In this document: piece by piece, positions 8,222 through 15,786 of the stretch
Layout: the number at the start of each line of letters is the position of its first letter
How positions within the stretch are numbered: the stretch's first letter is position 1
Assembly: GCA_031275595.1 (NCBI GenBank)
Contig: JAISOO010000117.1
Location: 1-18,448 of the forward strand
DNA from: Spirochaetaceae bacterium
Lineage (GTDB): Bacteria > Spirochaetota > Spirochaetia > Treponematales > Breznakiellaceae
Length of the DNA: 18,448 bases
Direction of reading: 5' to 3'
Notes under the pieces: generated by a model
Databases searched by the model: none
What the model saw: the letters and a program-made list of their open reading frames with translations, nothing else
Told to the model about the DNA's origin: nothing
Program-made: the position numbers and the translations under genes

Positions 8222-8848
8222 TCAGGGGGTGCGGGGTCCCTCCGGATCCATATCATTATCCAGCAGGAGAAGGGCGTCCCGGAGTTTCGCGGCCCGTTCA
8301 TAGTCTTCCTGGGACACCGCGCCCTCCAGTTCCGTCTGCAGCGCCAGGCGCCGCAGGTTTTTTTCGGAAATTTCCGACTGCTCCTCCAGCTTTGATTCGG
8401 AGGGAAAGGCGGGATTTTCCCCGGGGGCGTTGAGAAAAACGTCCACCGGAACCCCCGTGGCGGTTATCACCTTTTTGGCGACCAGGATCGGGCATTTGCA
8501 CCGCAGCGCCAGGGCAATGGCATCGGAGGGCCGGGAATCCAGGATGAAGGGACTGCCCGGAGGGGCGCCGTCGAAACACAGCCGGGCAAGAAAGACATTG
8601 TTTTTTATATCATAGACCTCGGTATGGAGCAATTTGAGCCCCACCCGGTTCACGATCTCGACGAAAAGCTCGTGGATAGGAGGCTGGGGAAAGGACGCCC
8701 CCCCCAGCCCGACCAGAATGGGCTTGGCTTCCAGGGGGGCGACAAAGATCGGCACCGAAATATCCGTCCCCAAAGGCCGTAGTAATACGACATTCCCCTG
8801 TTCAGTCCGTATGATGGTCCATATTTCAACCTCAAGCATCTTTTGCAT
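8222..8848 (-). CDS. bifunctional nuclease (BFN/DUF151) domain protein with C-terminal UVR motif
   Basis: 208 residues. The N-terminal part (about 4-140) matches the bifunctional nuclease/DUF151 family, with the signature DSRPSDAIALALR (104-116) and the typical opening LEVEIWTI. The C-terminal part (about 169-196) is a UVR/UvrB-UvrC-type helical hairpin, LEGAVSQEDYERAAKLRDAL. BFN-domain proteins are reported to have DNase/RNase activity, but the in vivo role is poorly defined; the UVR motif suggests a protein-protein contact. Cytoplasmic, with no signal sequence. AAGGGGG lies just before the ATG and overlaps the end of the upstream prenyl-synthase gene, whose stop is only 10 bp away, so the two are probably translationally coupled. 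A start at the fourth codon (MLEVEIW) is a possible alternative. Confidence 0.9.
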   Translation of the reverse strand: MQKMLEVEIWTIIRTEQGNVVLLRPLGTDISVPIFVAPLEAKPILVGLGGASFPQPPIHELFVEIVNRVGLKLLHTEVYDIKNNVFLARLCFDGAPPGSPFILDSRPSDAIALALRCKCPILVAKKVITATGVPVDVFLNAPGENPAFPSESKLEEQSEISEKNLRRLALQTELEGAVSQEDYERAAKLRDALLLLDNDMDPEGPRTP

Positions 8849-8858
8849 CCTATCCCCC

Positions 8859-9950
8859 TTACCCCGCTAAATAGTTTGTCAGATCCGTCAGGAGGTTCCG
8901 GGCGTCCCGGTCTCCAGGCAGTCCGCGAAAAGCCCCGGAAAATAACTCCGCGGCCTCTTTTATCATGGTCCGTCCCTGATGTTCCGCTTCATCCAAAACC
9001 CCGGCGCGGCTCAGCTCGCCGATGAATTCTTCCACCTCCGGGGCCGAACACCCCTGGGAGCGGGCCGCGGAAAAACAGCGGGCCGTCAGTTCCCGCCGGT
9101 CCTCATGCCCCCGGAGGTACAGGAGGACCGGCAGGCTTTTTTTCCCCTCCACCAGGTCGTCCCCCCGTTTTTTACCGGGAATTCCCGTGGTAAGGTTTTT
9201 AACGTCATCCAGGATCTGAAACCCTACCCCCAATTTTTCCGCCGCTTCTCCCGCCATTTCCCGCAGGGCCCCCTCTTTTTCCGGATCCGGCCGGTTTTTC
9301 CCGGCAAAGGCGGCCTGGACCCCCAGAACCGCCGCGAGCCCCGCGAGGCATCCGGTTTTCATCCGGCACATGGTGTAATACTCCTCCGGGGAGGGCAGGG
9401 AAAAAAAGTCCCGGTGCCAGCTTATATCCATGGCCTGCCCCAGGTGGAGCCGCCGCATATAGGCGGACCAGAGGGCATAAACGGCGTTTTTCCGTTCCGC
9501 CGGGGCATCCCAGGTTTCGACGCAGGCCAGGGGAAGAAAATAAAAAAAGCATCCCCCGTTAATTGCCGTGTCGGTCCCGTAAAGCAGGTGTACCGCGGGT
9601 TTACCCCGGCGCTCTTCGGAATTATCCTCGATATCGTCATGGATCAGGCTGGCGTTGTGGGGAAATTCCACCAGGGGAGCCAGGGGCAGCGCCGCGTCCC
9701 CCCCTCCCAGGCTTTCGCATACCAGGGCCATGAGCAGGGGCCGCCAGCGTTTCCCCCCCCGGCTTAAAAGCTCCCTGCCGGGCTGGGTGAGGAATTGGAC
9801 CGCCTTTCCCAAGGCGGTATCCCCGGGCCCGCCGGCCCTTGGGCCGGTCAGGAAAAAGCGGGCCGTCCAGGAAAGATCCGGTTCTTCCGGCAGAACCTCC
9901 CGCAAAACCGCTTCTATCTTTTCAAGCCGCCGGATATACTGTTGGGTCAT
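8859..9950 (-). CDS. isoprenyl (polyprenyl) diphosphate synthase
   Basis: A 363-residue trans-isoprenyl diphosphate synthase that condenses isopentenyl diphosphate with allylic diphosphates, supplying precursors for undecaprenyl carrier lipid or quinones. Visible motifs are GGKRWRP (65-71, substrate phosphate binding), the first aspartate-rich motif DDIED (105-109) in LIHDDIEDNSEERRGKP, the MKTG lysine (198), and a second motif ILDDVKNL (247-253) in which the third acidic position is Asn (DDxxN). The usual GDDLVEGKKSLP follows. DDxxN variants occur in active geranylgeranyl-type synthases, so activity is expected, but product length cannot be read from sequence. The start ATG at 9950 has no clear Shine-Dalgarno. 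It is divergent from rlmE (95 bp) and first in a pair with the BFN gene. Confidence 0.9.
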   Translation of the reverse strand: MTQQYIRRLEKIEAVLREVLPEEPDLSWTARFFLTGPRAGGPGDTALGKAVQFLTQPGRELLSRGGKRWRPLLMALVCESLGGGDAALPLAPLVEFPHNASLIHDDIEDNSEERRGKPAVHLLYGTDTAINGGCFFYFLPLACVETWDAPAERKNAVYALWSAYMRRLHLGQAMDISWHRDFFSLPSPEEYYTMCRMKTGCLAGLAAVLGVQAAFAGKNRPDPEKEGALREMAGEAAEKLGVGFQILDDVKNLTTGIPGKKRGDDLVEGKKSLPVLLYLRGHEDRRELTARCFSAARSQGCSAPEVEEFIGELSRAGVLDEAEHQGRTMIKEAAELFSGAFRGLPGDRDARNLLTDLTNYLAG

Positions 9951-10007
9951 GGAGTATTTTACACGAGGCCGGGCCCGGAGAAAAGCCCCTTGCGGTACTA
10001 TTTTGCA

Positions 10008-10027
10008 CGGGGGCCTTTCCGCCCCCG
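10008..10027. other. GC-rich hairpin in the synthase/rlmE divergent region
   Basis: CGGGGGC pairs with GCCCCCG around a 6-nt loop CTTTCC. It lies 18 bp before the rlmE start and abuts the GAGGGG that could serve as its ribosome-binding site, so folding could limit rlmE initiation. No promoter on either strand is clear in this 95-bp gap. Confidence 0.4.
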
Positions 10028-10045
10028 AGGGGTACGTTACCGGGT

Positions 10046-10666
10046 ATGGCAGGGTATAAAAAACCGGATTATTGGTCGTTAAAAGCCCAGGCCGAGGGGT
10101 ATCCTGCCCGGTCGGTTTATAAACTCAAGGAAATGGACGAGAAATTCAGCCTCCTCCCCGGTTTTGGCGGATCCGGGCCCCCCGTCCGGGTCCTGGATTT
10201 GGGGGCGGCCCCGGGAAGCTGGAGCCTCTACGTGCTGCGGCGCATGGCGGGCCGGGGGTTTTTGGCGGCGGCGGATCTGGCGCCCCTGTCCCGGCAGTAC
10301 GGCCGGGGGCTTTTTGCGGGGGAAAATTTCTTTTTTGTCCGGGGGGATATTGCGGAAAACGGCGTCAGGGAGGCCCTGCTGTCCCGGGGCCCCTACCAGG
10401 TGGTGATGAGCGACGCCGCCCCGGCAACCACCGGGAACCGGGTGGTGGATACCCTCCGCTCCCTGGCCCTGGCGGAAACCGTGGTCCGGTACGCGGAAAC
10501 CGCCCTGGTCCCCGGGGGCAGCCTGATCGTCAAGGTCTTTCAGGGGGAAGGCGCCCCGGAGATCCTCACCCGGATCCGGGGGCTCTTCAAGACCGGAAAG
10601 AGCTTTAAACCCCGGGCCTGCCGCGGCAATTCCTTTGAGACCTACTATGTCGGCTTGGGGAGGTGA
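10046..10666 (+). CDS. rlmE: 23S rRNA 2'-O-ribose methyltransferase (RlmE/FtsJ family)
   Basis: SAM-dependent methyltransferase expected to modify U2552 (E. coli numbering) of 23S rRNA during late 50S assembly. The 206-residue product is normal for RlmE. The SAM-binding motif I is VLDLGAAPGSWS (49-60). The K-D-K-E catalytic tetrad is present: Lys26 in RSVYKLKE, Asp123 in SDAAP, Lys163 in LIVKVFQG and Glu198 in RGNSFETYYVG. The reading frame is open 69 codons further upstream, but that segment overlaps the divergent synthase gene and is not conserved-looking, while MAGYKKPDYWSLKAQ is a typical RlmE start. GAGGGG lies about 13 nt upstream, a long spacing. It lies alone between the synthase and the chemotaxis operon. 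Confidence 0.92.
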   Translation: MAGYKKPDYWSLKAQAEGYPARSVYKLKEMDEKFSLLPGFGGSGPPVRVLDLGAAPGSWSLYVLRRMAGRGFLAAADLAPLSRQYGRGLFAGENFFFVRGDIAENGVREALLSRGPYQVVMSDAAPATTGNRVVDTLRSLALAETVVRYAETALVPGGSLIVKVFQGEGAPEILTRIRGLFKTGKSFKPRACRGNSFETYYVGLGR

Positions 10667-10992
10667 GGGGGCTGCTGCCGGCGGGCTGGCCGCCTCCCGC
10701 CGAAACCCGGATGCAAGGGCAGCCGGAAAATCCGGGTTGCTCCGGCAAAAACCGGCGGTTGATCTTTTCCCGCCTTTCCAATATAATAGTCCCCGGTGTC
10801 TGTCTCAAACCCGGCTGCTTTGGGGATGTTTAATAACGCGGCGGGACATTTTTTTTACGCGGCTTCCGATTTTCCGCCGAATATCCTGGCTCGCAAGCGG
10901 TAAAGACACGGTTTTTACTATATTTAGATTCAGAACACCGATGCGCCGGGCAATGATTTCTGCCCGGGGACCCTGATAATAAGAGGCGCGTT
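10667..10992 (+). other. 326-bp intergenic region with long leader of the chemotaxis receptor
   Basis: No convincing gene. The first part, after rlmE, is GC-rich with weak inverted repeats (CCGG-rich, near 10730-10755). A strong promoter lies at 10759-10787. The roughly 200 nt from its predicted start to the receptor ATG contain a small hairpin (CGGGCA pairing with TGCCCG, around 10950-10970) and a 25-codon ATG frame (10826-10903) without a usable ribosome-binding site. No known riboswitch was recognised. Confidence 0.5.
10759..10787 (+). promoter_or_regulatory. near-consensus sigma-70 promoter
   Basis: TTGATC at 10759-10764 and a perfect TATAAT at 10782-10787 are separated by exactly 17 bp. 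The predicted start site is near 10794, about 200 nt before the chemotaxis receptor, so it would drive a long-leader mRNA for the receptor/PilZ/hydrolase set, or a separate small RNA. Confidence 0.65.
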
Positions 10993-13044
10993 ATGAAATT
11001 GTCATTAAAAGTATCCTTGGTTATAGGGGTCCTGGTCCTTTTTTCCATGGCCGGCATGGCAATCGTTTCTCATATGATCGCCTCAAAGATTATGCGGGGC
11101 ATCGCTGAAAAATCACTCAAAAATCAGTCGGACATTGCGGCCCAATTAATTGCCAATGGGATTGTTAAGGCGGAATTAGGGGTGCTCTATGAATTGGCGA
11201 ACAGGCCCGAAATCAGGACCATGGATTGGGAGCGGCAGCGGGAAAATTTGCTGGACGAAATTGACCGCCACGGGTATCTGGATTTCGCCATTGTAGGCCC
11301 CGATGGTCAGGCCCATTATATCAAAGACGAAAGCGTTTCCAACCTTGCCGACCGGGATTACATCATCAAATCCCTGGCGGGGCAATCGGTGATTTCGGAT
11401 GTACTCATCAGCCGGGTGATTGGAAAGCCGGTGGTTATGTTTGCCGTTCCCATTTTGGTGAATGGCCAGCCGGCGGGGGCCCTTATCGGGAGGCGGGACG
11501 GCGCGGTTTTAACGGATATGACCAAAAACATCGGCATGGGGGATACGGGGTATGTTTATATGATTAACCCCAGCGGGACCGTCATCTGCCACCCCGACGC
11601 GGATCTGGTTTACAACCAGTTTAATCCCATAACCGAGGCGGAAACGGACCCCTCGGTGAGATCCCTGGCGAATTTTATCCGGAACGTACTGAACCATGAG
11701 GAAAACATCAAGGAATATACCTATGCCTCTAAAAGGCTGATAAGCGCCTATGCCCGGGTCCCCAACACCGAATGGATCCTGATTGGAACCGTCGAGGAAG
11801 AGGAGCTGGTGAGTGAAATACGGCAGATGTTCATAACCACCATGGTAATCGTGGTGGTGTCCGTGGCCGCCGCCATCATTCTGCTCTTCATCATATTATC
11901 CGCTATTCTTATCAAACCGATAAACGAAATCGTAGGCGCCGCCATCGCCCTGGCGAATATGCGCTTTGATACCAACATACCCCAGAACCGGAAGGATGAG
12001 ATTGGGGATGTGCAAAGGGCCTTTCATACGATCCGGAATGAGCTTAAAAAGACCATATCCGATATTAACAATGAACACATGGGGCAAAAAAACATCAGCG
12101 GGAACCTGCACATCTCCATCAAGGAATCGTCCGACGGGCTGGGGGTCATTACCCGTAATATGGATACGGTGCAGGGTAAGACGGATACCCAGATGGATTC
12201 GGTGCTGCAGACCTCCGCCTCGGTGGAAGGGATTATCGGGCACATCCACTCCCTTGAAAACGCGGTGGATATCCAGGGCGACACCATTGCCCGGTCCTCC
12301 CAATCCATAGAACAGATGGTAAAGGATATTGAAGCCGTCCGTACCGTGGTGCATCAGGCCCATGCGACAACCGAAAACCTGAGTAAATCTTCGGACGCGG
12401 GACGGAAAATGCTGAACAACCTCTCGGAAGAGTTAAGCCGAATCGCGGAACAATCCGCCTTTCTGGAGGAGGCAAACGCGGCCCTGGTGAATATTGCCGC
12501 CCAGACGAATATCCTTGCCATGAACGCCGCCATCGAAGCCGCCCACGCGGGGGAAGCCGGCAAGGGCTTTGCGGTGGTCGCCGGCGAGGTGCGGAGCCTT
12601 GCGGAGCTGTCGAATAAAGAATCCTCGTCTATCTCGGATGAAATAAAAAACATGCGGGACGGCATTGAGAATATCCGGCGGGTTTCCGTGGAAACCGTTG
12701 AGACCCTGGGCAGTATGTTTACGGAAGTAATCGATATGCAGACCTCCCTTAATACGGTGAACAACGCGGTGGAGGCCAAGGCATCCAACGGAGCCATGGT
12801 GTTAAACGCGTTGAAAAGCCTGAGGGAAACCACGGAGCAGGTGCGCGTCGGTTCGGACGAGATACAAAAAGAAAGCGATCTAATCCACAGTACCGTTGAC
12901 AGCCTGAAAAAAATATCCCAGGATGTAAGCGACAGCATCCTTGATGTGCAGACGGCGAGCAAAAAGATCGCCAGTTCCCTGGATGTGGCCCAGTTGATAG
13001 CTGAAGGCCATTATCTTGTGGTACCGGACGAAACATCGTCATGA
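10993..13044 (+). CDS. methyl-accepting chemotaxis protein with dCache sensor domain
   Basis: 683-residue transmembrane chemoreceptor. TM1 is at about 7-28. The periplasmic double-Cache-like sensor is at about 35-275, with [19 protein letters not shown] near 183-201. TM2 (about 280-306) is followed by a HAMP-like segment (about 306-355). The long helical cytoplasmic bundle has its signalling hairpin tip at 497-526: [20 protein letters not shown] followed by EAGKGF. The tip departs mildly from the usual QTNLLALNAAIEAARAGE. No C-terminal CheR/CheB-tethering pentapeptide of the NWETF type is present; the protein ends in VVPDETSS. The start is supported by AGAGG 8 nt before the ATG. The ligand cannot be predicted. 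It is followed after 58 bp by a PilZ-like gene and then a hydrolase, probably in one operon from the promoter at 10759. Confidence 0.92.
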   Translation: MKLSLKVSLVIGVLVLFSMAGMAIVSHMIASKIMRGIAEKSLKNQSDIAAQLIANGIVKAELGVLYELANRPEIRTMDWERQRENLLDEIDRHGYLDFAIVGPDGQAHYIKDESVSNLADRDYIIKSLAGQSVISDVLISRVIGKPVVMFAVPILVNGQPAGALIGRRDGAVLTDMTKNIGMGDTGYVYMINPSGTVICHPDADLVYNQFNPITEAETDPSVRSLANFIRNVLNHEENIKEYTYASKRLISAYARVPNTEWILIGTVEEEELVSEIRQMFITTMVIVVVSVAAAIILLFIILSAILIKPINEIVGAAIALANMRFDTNIPQNRKDEIGDVQRAFHTIRNELKKTISDINNEHMGQKNISGNLHISIKESSDGLGVITRNMDTVQGKTDTQMDSVLQTSASVEGIIGHIHSLENAVDIQGDTIARSSQSIEQMVKDIEAVRTVVHQAHATTENLSKSSDAGRKMLNNLSEELSRIAEQSAFLEEANAALVNIAAQTNILAMNAAIEAAHAGEAGKGFAVVAGEVRSLAELSNKESSSISDEIKNMRDGIENIRRVSVETVETLGSMFTEVIDMQTSLNTVNNAVEAKASNGAMVLNALKSLRETTEQVRVGSDEIQKESDLIHSTVDSLKKISQDVSDSILDVQTASKKIASSLDVAQLIAEGHYLVVPDETSS

Positions 13045-13102
13045 ACCGCCGGGGCCTGACCGGAGTTTCCGGCGTTCCCCGTATTTGTTTAAGGAGGGAA
13101 TT

Positions 13103-13483
13103 ATGCTTTTTCTCAAAACGAGGCCGGAGGTTAAGGAAAATCCGGTGGATATAACCGCCCGGGCGCCCCGTTATACTTCCGTAGCGTATATTACCATTAA
13201 CGGATTCAGCGGCAGGGCGCTCCTGCGGAACATCAGCTACGGCGGATTCTGCATGGAAAGCAGAACCTATGTGGCGATAACCCCGGGGGAGTATTATACC
13301 ATGTGTTTGCTGCCCGAGCCGTCCATTAATCTCAGGCCCTTTGAAATGACCGTTGAAGTCCGTTGGATACGAAGCACCGAAACAAAATTCAGCGCGGGTT
13401 TCCTGATCTCAAAATTCCCCGCCGACCGTTCCTTTGAGAAGTACTTTAACTATATCAAAGCCCAGAACTCCATCGTGGCGTAA
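13103..13483 (+). CDS. PilZ-like domain protein
   Basis: A 126-residue single-domain protein with a PilZ-like signature: ALLRNISYGGFCMES (39-53) contains N-x-S-x-x-G, corresponding to the c-di-GMP-binding D/N-x-S-x-x-G motif. It sits after a basic N-terminal stretch with Arg20 and Arg23 (ARAPRY). Canonical PilZ has RxxxR; here the spacing is RxxR, so nucleotide binding is uncertain. A later strand (VEVRWI, 84-89) fits the beta-barrel. The start is set by an excellent AAGGAGG 5 nt before the ATG; the frame is open further upstream into the receptor gene but without a better start. Coexpression with a chemoreceptor suggests a c-di-GMP input to motility, which is inference. Confidence 0.75.
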   Translation: MLFLKTRPEVKENPVDITARAPRYTSVAYITINGFSGRALLRNISYGGFCMESRTYVAITPGEYYTMCLLPEPSINLRPFEMTVEVRWIRSTETKFSAGFLISKFPADRSFEKYFNYIKAQNSIVA

Positions 13484-13545
13484 CCGAAAAGCTGTTTCGG
13501 AACCAATCGGGGCTTTCCCAAGGCCAATCCCGTGAGGAGGTGAAT

Positions 13546-14484
13546 ATGGCTATACAAGAGTTGGATTTTCGGTCTTTTAATGAAAAAGACAGGATAAAAG
13601 CCTGGATATATACCCCGATTAGGAAGCCCCGGGCCATCGTACAGGTGGTCCATGGGCTGGGGGAACATTCCCGGCGCTACCTGCATCTGATCCTCAGGCT
13701 GAACGAGGAAGGTTTTGTGGTGAGCGCCGATGATCATGTGGGGCACGGGAAAACCGCGGCGGATTCCGATACCTGGGGGGATTTCGGCGTCAAGGGATAC
13801 CAGACCACCCGGGAGGATGAAAAAACACTCCACGACCTGGTAACCCAAGCCTACCCCGGCCTTCCCTTTATCCTCTTTGGGCATAGCTGGGGTTCGATGA
13901 TCGTCCGGGATTACGCCGCCCATTACGGCAGCCACCTTGCGGGGCTGATTATCTGCGGCACCTCGGGGGTGGGGCTTTCGGCGGCCCTGGATCCGGTAAA
14001 AAAAGAGATCAAAGCCCTGGTAGAGGCGGGCCGGGGGAACGAATCGGACCCCCAATATCTGGCAAGGCTCTTTGGGGGCATGACCGACCGCTACGAAAAT
14101 CCCCAAACCCCCAACGACTGGATCTCCGGGGACCCCGACGTGGTGCGGGATCACGGGGCGGACCCCCTCAACAATTCCCACCGGGTTCCCACCCTGGCGT
14201 CCTTCTACGCCCTGGCGGAGCTGGTGGACTCCATCATCGGCCCCCAGTGGGCGGAACGGGTTCCCCAGGGGCTCCCCGTCTACAACATTGCCGGGGATCA
14301 GGACCCGGTGGGCGACTACGGGGAGGGGGTTTACGCGGTGTCCAACTGGCTGGCCGCGACGGGGCACCGGCGGGTGAAAACCACGCTGTACCCCGGGCAC
14401 CGCCACGAAATTCACAATGACCGGGACATACGGGAGGAAGTTGAGGACGGGATCGCCGCCTTTATCAAGGGCATACTTTCCTAG
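13546..14484 (+). CDS. alpha/beta hydrolase (serine aminopeptidase S33 / monoacylglycerol-lipase-like)
   Basis: A 312-residue cytoplasmic hydrolase of the Hydrolase_4/S33 type. The oxyanion region is VVHGLGEHSRRY (34-45), which is typical of monoacylglycerol lipases and lysophospholipases. The nucleophile elbow is GHSWGS, with Ser114. The acid is probably Asp253 in AGDQDPVG, and the base His287 in YPGHRHEIHND. Substrate is not predictable beyond a lipid or ester. AGGAGGTG ends 4 nt before the ATG at 13546 and fixes the start; a GTG two codons earlier lies within that site. It is 62 bp after the PilZ-like gene and probably last in its operon. The stop codon TAG lies inside the CTAG that flanks a MITE-like insertion, so the native downstream sequence has been displaced. 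Confidence 0.9.
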   Translation: MAIQELDFRSFNEKDRIKAWIYTPIRKPRAIVQVVHGLGEHSRRYLHLILRLNEEGFVVSADDHVGHGKTAADSDTWGDFGVKGYQTTREDEKTLHDLVTQAYPGLPFILFGHSWGSMIVRDYAAHYGSHLAGLIICGTSGVGLSAALDPVKKEIKALVEAGRGNESDPQYLARLFGGMTDRYENPQTPNDWISGDPDVVRDHGADPLNNSHRVPTLASFYALAELVDSIIGPQWAERVPQGLPVYNIAGDQDPVGDYGEGVYAVSNWLAATGHRRVKTTLYPGHRHEIHNDRDIREEVEDGIAAFIKGILS

Positions 14485-14697
14485 TATCCCGACACGATTA
14501 AAACGGTGATTTCGGGCGCATTCCCGCCTGCGGCGGGAACCGGGCTTTCCGCTCCAATTCCTCGAACCCCTGCGGGGTTCTGCGGTATTTCCGCTTCAAT
14601 CCCTTGCGCTGCCAAACACGCTTCGCGTGTTTGGCTTGGCTGTACGATACGGTCTTCCGCTGGAAAGTAAAACCACATTTTCAATGCTGTCGGGACA
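14485..14697. mobile_element. 213-bp MITE-like element with terminal inverted repeats and CTAG target duplication
   Basis: The left end TATCCCGACACGATTAAAA and the complement of the right end TGTCCCGACAGCATTGAAAA match at about 15 of 19 positions. Both ends are flanked by CTAG (14481-14484 and 14698-14701), as expected of a 4-bp target duplication; IS5-family elements favour YTAR targets of this kind. The interior has no coding capacity but holds three perfect hairpins with 3-nt loops: 14521-14539 (8-bp stem), 14564-14580 (7-bp stem) and 14611-14635 (11-bp stem). It is non-autonomous; no parent transposase is in the window. Confidence 0.75.
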
Positions 14698-14700
14698 CTA

Positions 14701-14772
14701 GCAGTTTGTTGCGCTTCAGCGCAAAATTGTATAAAAATTCACAAAAGTGAATTTTTATACCCTGCAAACTGC
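14701..14772. repeat. nested palindromic module B (three-way-junction fold)
   Basis: The outer stem GCAGTTTG (14701-14708) pairs with CAAACTGC (14765-14772). It encloses two hairpins: TTGCGC/GCGCAA with loop TTCA (14709-14724), and a perfect 14-bp stem GTATAAAAATTCAC/GTGAATTTTTATAC with loop AAAA (14729-14760). It directly follows the right CTAG of the MITE. TTGTTG and TATAAA, 18 bp apart (14706-14735), could act as a promoter toward the permease gene, but this is weak. Confidence 0.75.
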
Positions 14773-14776
14773 ATAA

Positions 14777-14842
14777 AGGAGCCCAATAATCGAGGATTTT
14801 TTGCATATCTATGCAAAAAATCCACAAGTGTAACAGGCTCCT
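14777..14842. repeat. nested palindromic module C ending at a third CTAG
   Basis: The outer stem AGGAGCC (14777-14783) pairs with GGCTCCT (14836-14842). It encloses a perfect 14-bp hairpin GGATTTTTTGCATA/TATGCAAAAAATCC with a 2-nt loop (14794-14823). The module ends in CTAG (14841-14844), directly before the GGGGGAG ribosome-binding site of the permease gene. Modules B and C together occupy a CTAG-to-CTAG interval and may be one element. Confidence 0.65.
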
Positions 14843-14856
14843 AGGGGGGAGAAACC

Positions 14857-15747
14857 ATGGGGGGACATATCAGAAAAACGCCGGAAGACCGGGCGGTAGA
14901 TACGGTGGTGTACCTCTTTCTGGGCCTGGTGTTCTTTGTTACCGCCTATCCCTTTTACCTCTCCCTGGTACTTTCATTTAACGAAGGGCTGGACGCCGCC
15001 AGAGGGGGAATCTATTTTTGGCCCCGGGAATTCACCCTGCAAAATTACCGCAGTTTCTTTACCGATGAAAAATGGATCCGCGGTTTTTTTGTTACCTCCC
15101 TGCGGACCCTGACCGGCACGGTGGTTACCACCCTCTTTACCGCCATGGTGGCCTACGGACTCTCCCATGAAAGGCTCCTGGGACGCAAAGTATATATGGG
15201 AATCGCCATTTTCTGCCTCTACTTCTCCGGAGGGCTTATCCCCTACTATATGACCCTGAACGCCCTGGGACTCCTCAACACATTTCTTGTGTATATCATC
15301 CCCCAGGGACTCAACCTGTTCTACGCTATTGTGGCTATTTCCTTTTTTCAGAGTCTGCCCAAAGAATTGCATGAATCCGCCGCCATCGACGGCGGCGGGG
15401 AGCTGCTGATCTTTTTCCGTATCATACTCCCCGTGTCCAAGCCCCTGCTGGCGACTATCGCCATTTTTACCGGCGTAGGCCATTGGAGCTCCTGGTTTGA
15501 TTCCGCGTTTTTTGTTCAGAACAGGAACCTGCGCACCCTGGGATATCTCTTAATGGAAGTTATAAATCGCAGTAACGTATCCGGGTCCTCCATGAGCATG
15601 GCCATGGCCTCCGCAAATGCGGTGGTGACTCCCCTGGCAATTCAGGTTACCGCCATGGTGATCACCGTTTTTCCCATTATGGTTATCTATCCCTTTTTAC
15701 AAAAGTATTTTATAACCGGCCTTACCGTAGGCTCCGTAAAGGGATAA
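14857..15747 (+). CDS. ABC transporter permease of the carbohydrate (CUT1, LplC/YtcP-like) type
   Basis: A 296-residue inner-membrane permease with about six hydrophobic segments (the first at about 17-40). The EAA loop ELHESAAIDGGGELLIFFRI (170-189), followed by ILPVSKP, contacts the ATPase. The N-terminal features FNEGLDAARGGIYFWPREFT and LQNYRSFF are typical of LplC/YtcP permeases of complex-carbohydrate importers. The start is set by GGGGGAG 5 nt before the ATG. These transporters normally need a second LplB-type permease and a lipoprotein binding protein encoded alongside; neither is present here, and the sequence immediately upstream is a stack of mobile palindromic elements. It is followed after 39 bp by an AraC-type response regulator, a common regulator for such importers. 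Confidence 0.9.
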   Translation: MGGHIRKTPEDRAVDTVVYLFLGLVFFVTAYPFYLSLVLSFNEGLDAARGGIYFWPREFTLQNYRSFFTDEKWIRGFFVTSLRTLTGTVVTTLFTAMVAYGLSHERLLGRKVYMGIAIFCLYFSGGLIPYYMTLNALGLLNTFLVYIIPQGLNLFYAIVAISFFQSLPKELHESAAIDGGGELLIFFRIILPVSKPLLATIAIFTGVGHWSSWFDSAFFVQNRNLRTLGYLLMEVINRSNVSGSSMSMAMASANAVVTPLAIQVTAMVITVFPIMVIYPFLQKYFITGLTVGSVKG

Positions 15748-15786
15748 CCCGGCCTTGAGGATTCGGGATAAGGACAGGAACCCTAT

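Noticed and set aside
10826..10903. 25-codon leader peptide MFNNAAGHFFYAASDF...
   Set aside because: The GGGG upstream is too close to the ATG to serve as a Shine-Dalgarno, and there is no composition bias suggesting attenuation. Not supportable as a gene.
14701..14842. tRNA-like or structured RNA gene, because of the cloverleaf-like nesting
   Set aside because: No T-loop, anticodon arm geometry or CCA end; the 14-bp perfect stems do not fit a tRNA. Mobile palindrome or leader is more likely.
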